Shown here: piece after piece, positions 5,530-7,169 of the stretch | How the letters are laid out: every line of letters begins with the position of its first letter | Numbering within the stretch: the first letter of the stretch is position 1 | NCBI GenBank assembly: GCA_020047835.1 | Contig: JAIFNJ010000119.1 | Coordinates: 1-7,169, forward strand | Reading direction: 5' to 3' | DNA: 7,169 bases | Source of the DNA: Bacteroidota bacterium | Lineage (GTDB): Bacteria; Bacteroidota; Bacteroidia; Bacteroidales; SZUA-534 | Translations under genes and position numbers: made by a program | The notes under the pieces: generated by a model | The model's database searches: none | What the model was told of the DNA's origin: nothing | What the model saw: only the letters and a program-made list of their open reading frames with translations

Positions 5530-6467
5530 TGAGCAAAGGGTTGATTTTTGACATTAAAAAATATGCCATCAATGATGGACCGGGAATCAGGATAACCCTT
5601 TTTTTCAAGGGTTGTCCGCTTTCCTGTATTTGGTGCCATAATCCGGAAGGCATTTCGGAGTACCAACAAAAGATGTATGCAGCATCGAAATGTATTGGAG
5701 CTATAAAATGCATAGAGGTTTGTCCGGAAGGAGCCCTTACTTTAACCCCCGAAGGCATTGTAACTGATACCGAACGGTGCACCCTTTGCGGAAAATGTGC
5801 CCTGGCTTGCCCCACAAAAGCCATTGAAATGTCAGGTCGGGAATATACCACAGACGAATTGATGAAGATTATTGAACGCGAAACCATTTTCTTCGATCAT
5901 TCCGAAGGAGGTGTTACTTTTTCAGGTGGTGAACCCCTGATGCATCATCAAAAATTGCTTGAATTATTGGACCGTTGCGGTCAGAAACAGATACATACGG
6001 TGGTTGACACTGCCTTGTTTGCAAAAACAGAAATTGTATTGGAAGTGGCAAATCAGACTAACTTGTTTTTAGTCGATTTGAAGGCTTTTGATTCCGAAAT
6101 TCATAAACGTTATACTGGCGTTTCGAATGAACTGATTTTAAAAAATATCACAGTTCTGGCCGACAACGGACATGATTTTATCATCCGCATTCCTTTTATC
6201 CATGGGGTAAATACGGATAAGGAAACGCTGGAAAAAGAAGCAACGTTTTTATCCAAATTGTCATGGAAAAGAAAGGAAATCAATTTGTTGCTTTATCACG
6301 ATATTGCCAAAGGCAAACACCAAAAACTTGGTACTAACTTTAATCGGGAAGGCCTTGAAACCCCATCGAACGCTGAAATAGAGCTAGCTAAAACCATTTT
6401 CTTCATCGGTTTTATGGTACCATCCATATTGTATTCCAGCAATTCCATGCAAACTCTTCGCTCATAA
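5529..6467 (+). CDS. Glycyl radical enzyme activating enzyme (radical SAM), C-terminus apparently replaced
   Basis: This radical-SAM activase cleaves S-adenosylmethionine to place the radical on G791 of the preceding enzyme. Motifs in order: the radical-SAM cluster C29-x3-C33-x2-C36; a ferredoxin-like insert with C55, C61, C65P and C84-x2-C87-x2-C90-x3-C94P; the SAM-binding FSGGEP (131-136); VDLKAFD with HKRYTG (182-197); and RIPFIHG (220-226). The first insert cluster has Ala at 58 where a fourth Cys is usual. Start and stop overlap the upstream gene as TAATG, indicating translational coupling. Similarity is good to about residue 292 (EIELAKTIFF). The family then normally ends within some 10-15 residues on a GFKVKIGG-like tail. 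Here the frame instead runs antisense into GH43 coding sequence for about 20 unrelated residues. The core is complete, so it may still work. Confidence 0.92.
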   Translation: MSKGLIFDIKKYAINDGPGIRITLFFKGCPLSCIWCHNPEGISEYQQKMYAASKCIGAIKCIEVCPEGALTLTPEGIVTDTERCTLCGKCALACPTKAIEMSGREYTTDELMKIIERETIFFDHSEGGVTFSGGEPLMHHQKLLELLDRCGQKQIHTVVDTALFAKTEIVLEVANQTNLFLVDLKAFDSEIHKRYTGVSNELILKNITVLADNGHDFIIRIPFIHGVNTDKETLEKEATFLSKLSWKRKEINLLLYHDIAKGKHQKLGTNFNREGLETPSNAEIELAKTIFFIGFMVPSILYSSNSMQTLRS

Positions 6468-7169
6468 GGACTTGGTCCTTGAACGTGATAAAACAGGTAC
6501 CATTTGTTTTTTATTTCAACAATGGAATGATGCACATTTCTTGAATCATTATCCATTATAATTCCCTGATATTCAAAAGGCCCCATTACCGATTTACCCA
6601 CACTGTATTCCAATAGATTGGCTACTTTTTTCCCTTTATCGGAAGGATATGATAGGTAATACAAGTCCTCTCTTTTGTGCATCCAGATTCCTTCGTGGAA
6701 ATTTTTTAATGGAATTTTCATTATTTCCCCTTCTTTGGTAATCATGTCATCTTTCAATTTTACCATACAAAGCTCGTTTTGCCCCCAAAGCAAGTATGCC
6801 TGATTGTCATCAATAAAAACATTTGGATCCATGGCGGTGGTTCCTCCTTCCCCTCTCGATATTAACGGTTTACCTAAAGCATCTGTAAATGGTCCCGATG
6901 GAGAATTACTAACCGCCACCCCAATTTGAAAATCGGCAGGAAAATAAAAATAGTATTTCCCATTGCGGCTGATGCAATCGGGAGCCCATGCAAATTTATC
7001 GGCCCAGGTTAGGTCTTTTACTCCAAATATTTCACCTTTATCGGTCCAGTTCACCAAATCGGTAGACGAAAAGCAATGCCAATCAACCATACTCCAATCG
7101 GTACTTCCCGGCAAATCGTGTGAAGGATAAATCCAAACGGTATCACCAAAAATACGTGCCGAAGGATCT
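6296..7169 (-). CDS. Glycoside hydrolase family 43 (arabinofuranosidase/xylosidase type), partial
   Basis: This is part of a five-bladed beta-propeller GH43 enzyme acting on arabinofuranosyl or xylosyl ends of plant polysaccharides or glycoproteins. The frame is open to the right edge (first whole codon 7166-7168), so the N-terminus and any signal peptide lie outside. All three catalytic acids are visible: the base Asp in DPSARIF (codon at 7166-7168), the pKa-tuning Asp in AMDPNVF (6827-6829) and the acid Glu in FHEGIWMHK (6692-6694). SSTDLVNW and FAWAPD are also family-typical. Family-like sequence continues to YNMDGTIKPMKKM (to about 6395). The last 32 codons to the TGA at 6296 are only the antisense of the activase and look foreign, so the natural C-terminus seems lost. 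It converges on the activase with no spacer or terminator. Substrate and subfamily cannot be fixed from the sequence; arabinose is favoured by the neighbours. Confidence 0.9.
   Translation of the reverse strand, partial: DPSARIFGDTVWIYPSHDLPGSTDWSMVDWHCFSSTDLVNWTDKGEIFGVKDLTWADKFAWAPDCISRNGKYYFYFPADFQIGVAVSNSPSGPFTDALGKPLISRGEGGTTAMDPNVFIDDNQAYLLWGQNELCMVKLKDDMITKEGEIMKIPLKNFHEGIWMHKREDLYYLSYPSDKGKKVANLLEYSVGKSVMGPFEYQGIIMDNDSRNVHHSIVEIKNKWYLFYHVQGPSPYERRVCMELLEYNMDGTIKPMKKMVLASSISAFDGVSRPSRLKLVPSFWCLPLAIS

Noticed and set aside
5498..5887. 129-codon minus-strand frame over the start of the activase
   Set aside because: It overlaps the radical-SAM and ferredoxin motifs on the other strand and has no recognisable domain.
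6405..6467. Activase residues 293-312 as a new C-terminal domain
   Set aside because: They are the antisense of GH43 coding sequence (DGTIKP region) and show no domain-like pattern.
1..7169. CRISPR array, tRNA or rRNA genes, insertion sequences, phage attachment sites
   Set aside because: No spaced repeats, cloverleaf or rRNA-like sequence, transposase or terminal inverted repeats were seen on either strand.

Overview
The window looks like a chromosomal piece of an anaerobic Bacteroidota (Bacteroidales/Marinilabiliales-like). The evidence is AT-rich spacers, no Shine-Dalgarno sequences before starts, a -7 box of the Bacteroidetes TAnnTTTG type, a Nudix-type AraR regulator of the kind known from Bacteroides, and an oxygen-sensitive glycyl radical enzyme. 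All coding regions can be placed in known families. The interest lies in how they are combined, in the regulatory sites, and in two apparent lesions.

Left half, minus strand (about 1-2776): an L-arabinose catabolic block read right to left as araR (Nudix-derived repressor), araA (L-arabinose isomerase), then a sodium/solute symporter of the SSS family. The symporter frame is cut by an in-frame TAG after 116 codons, although the same frame continues with family-like sequence to the window edge. Two 21-bp sites matching each other at 18 of 21 positions (TAATTGT-N7-ACAATTA type) lie just upstream of araA and inside the araR promoter. They are very likely the AraR operators.

Middle (2777-3078): a 302-bp divergent intergenic region. 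It holds the araR promoter with its embedded operator, a triple 8-bp tandem repeat touching the araR start, and two perfect palindromes plus a small hairpin in the leader of the rightward operon.

Right half, plus strand (3079-6467): a glycyl radical enzyme and its radical-SAM activase, overlapping by 1 bp. Compared from memory with Clostridioides difficile trans-4-hydroxy-L-proline dehydratase (HypD), every active-site residue I can recall is present at a constant offset of 26, so a hydroxyproline dehydratase is the best prediction. Converging on it is a GH43 glycosidase (minus strand, running off the right edge). The activase and GH43 reading frames overlap antisense, and both lose family-like sequence at the same point near 6395-6410, which suggests a deletion, rearrangement or assembly junction.

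Working model (inference): plant extensins and arabinogalactan proteins carry L-arabinose on trans-4-hydroxyproline. This locus may join removal of arabinose (GH43), its uptake and isomerisation (SSS, AraA, AraR) and reductive use of the remaining hydroxyproline (HypD-like enzyme plus activase) in one neighbourhood.
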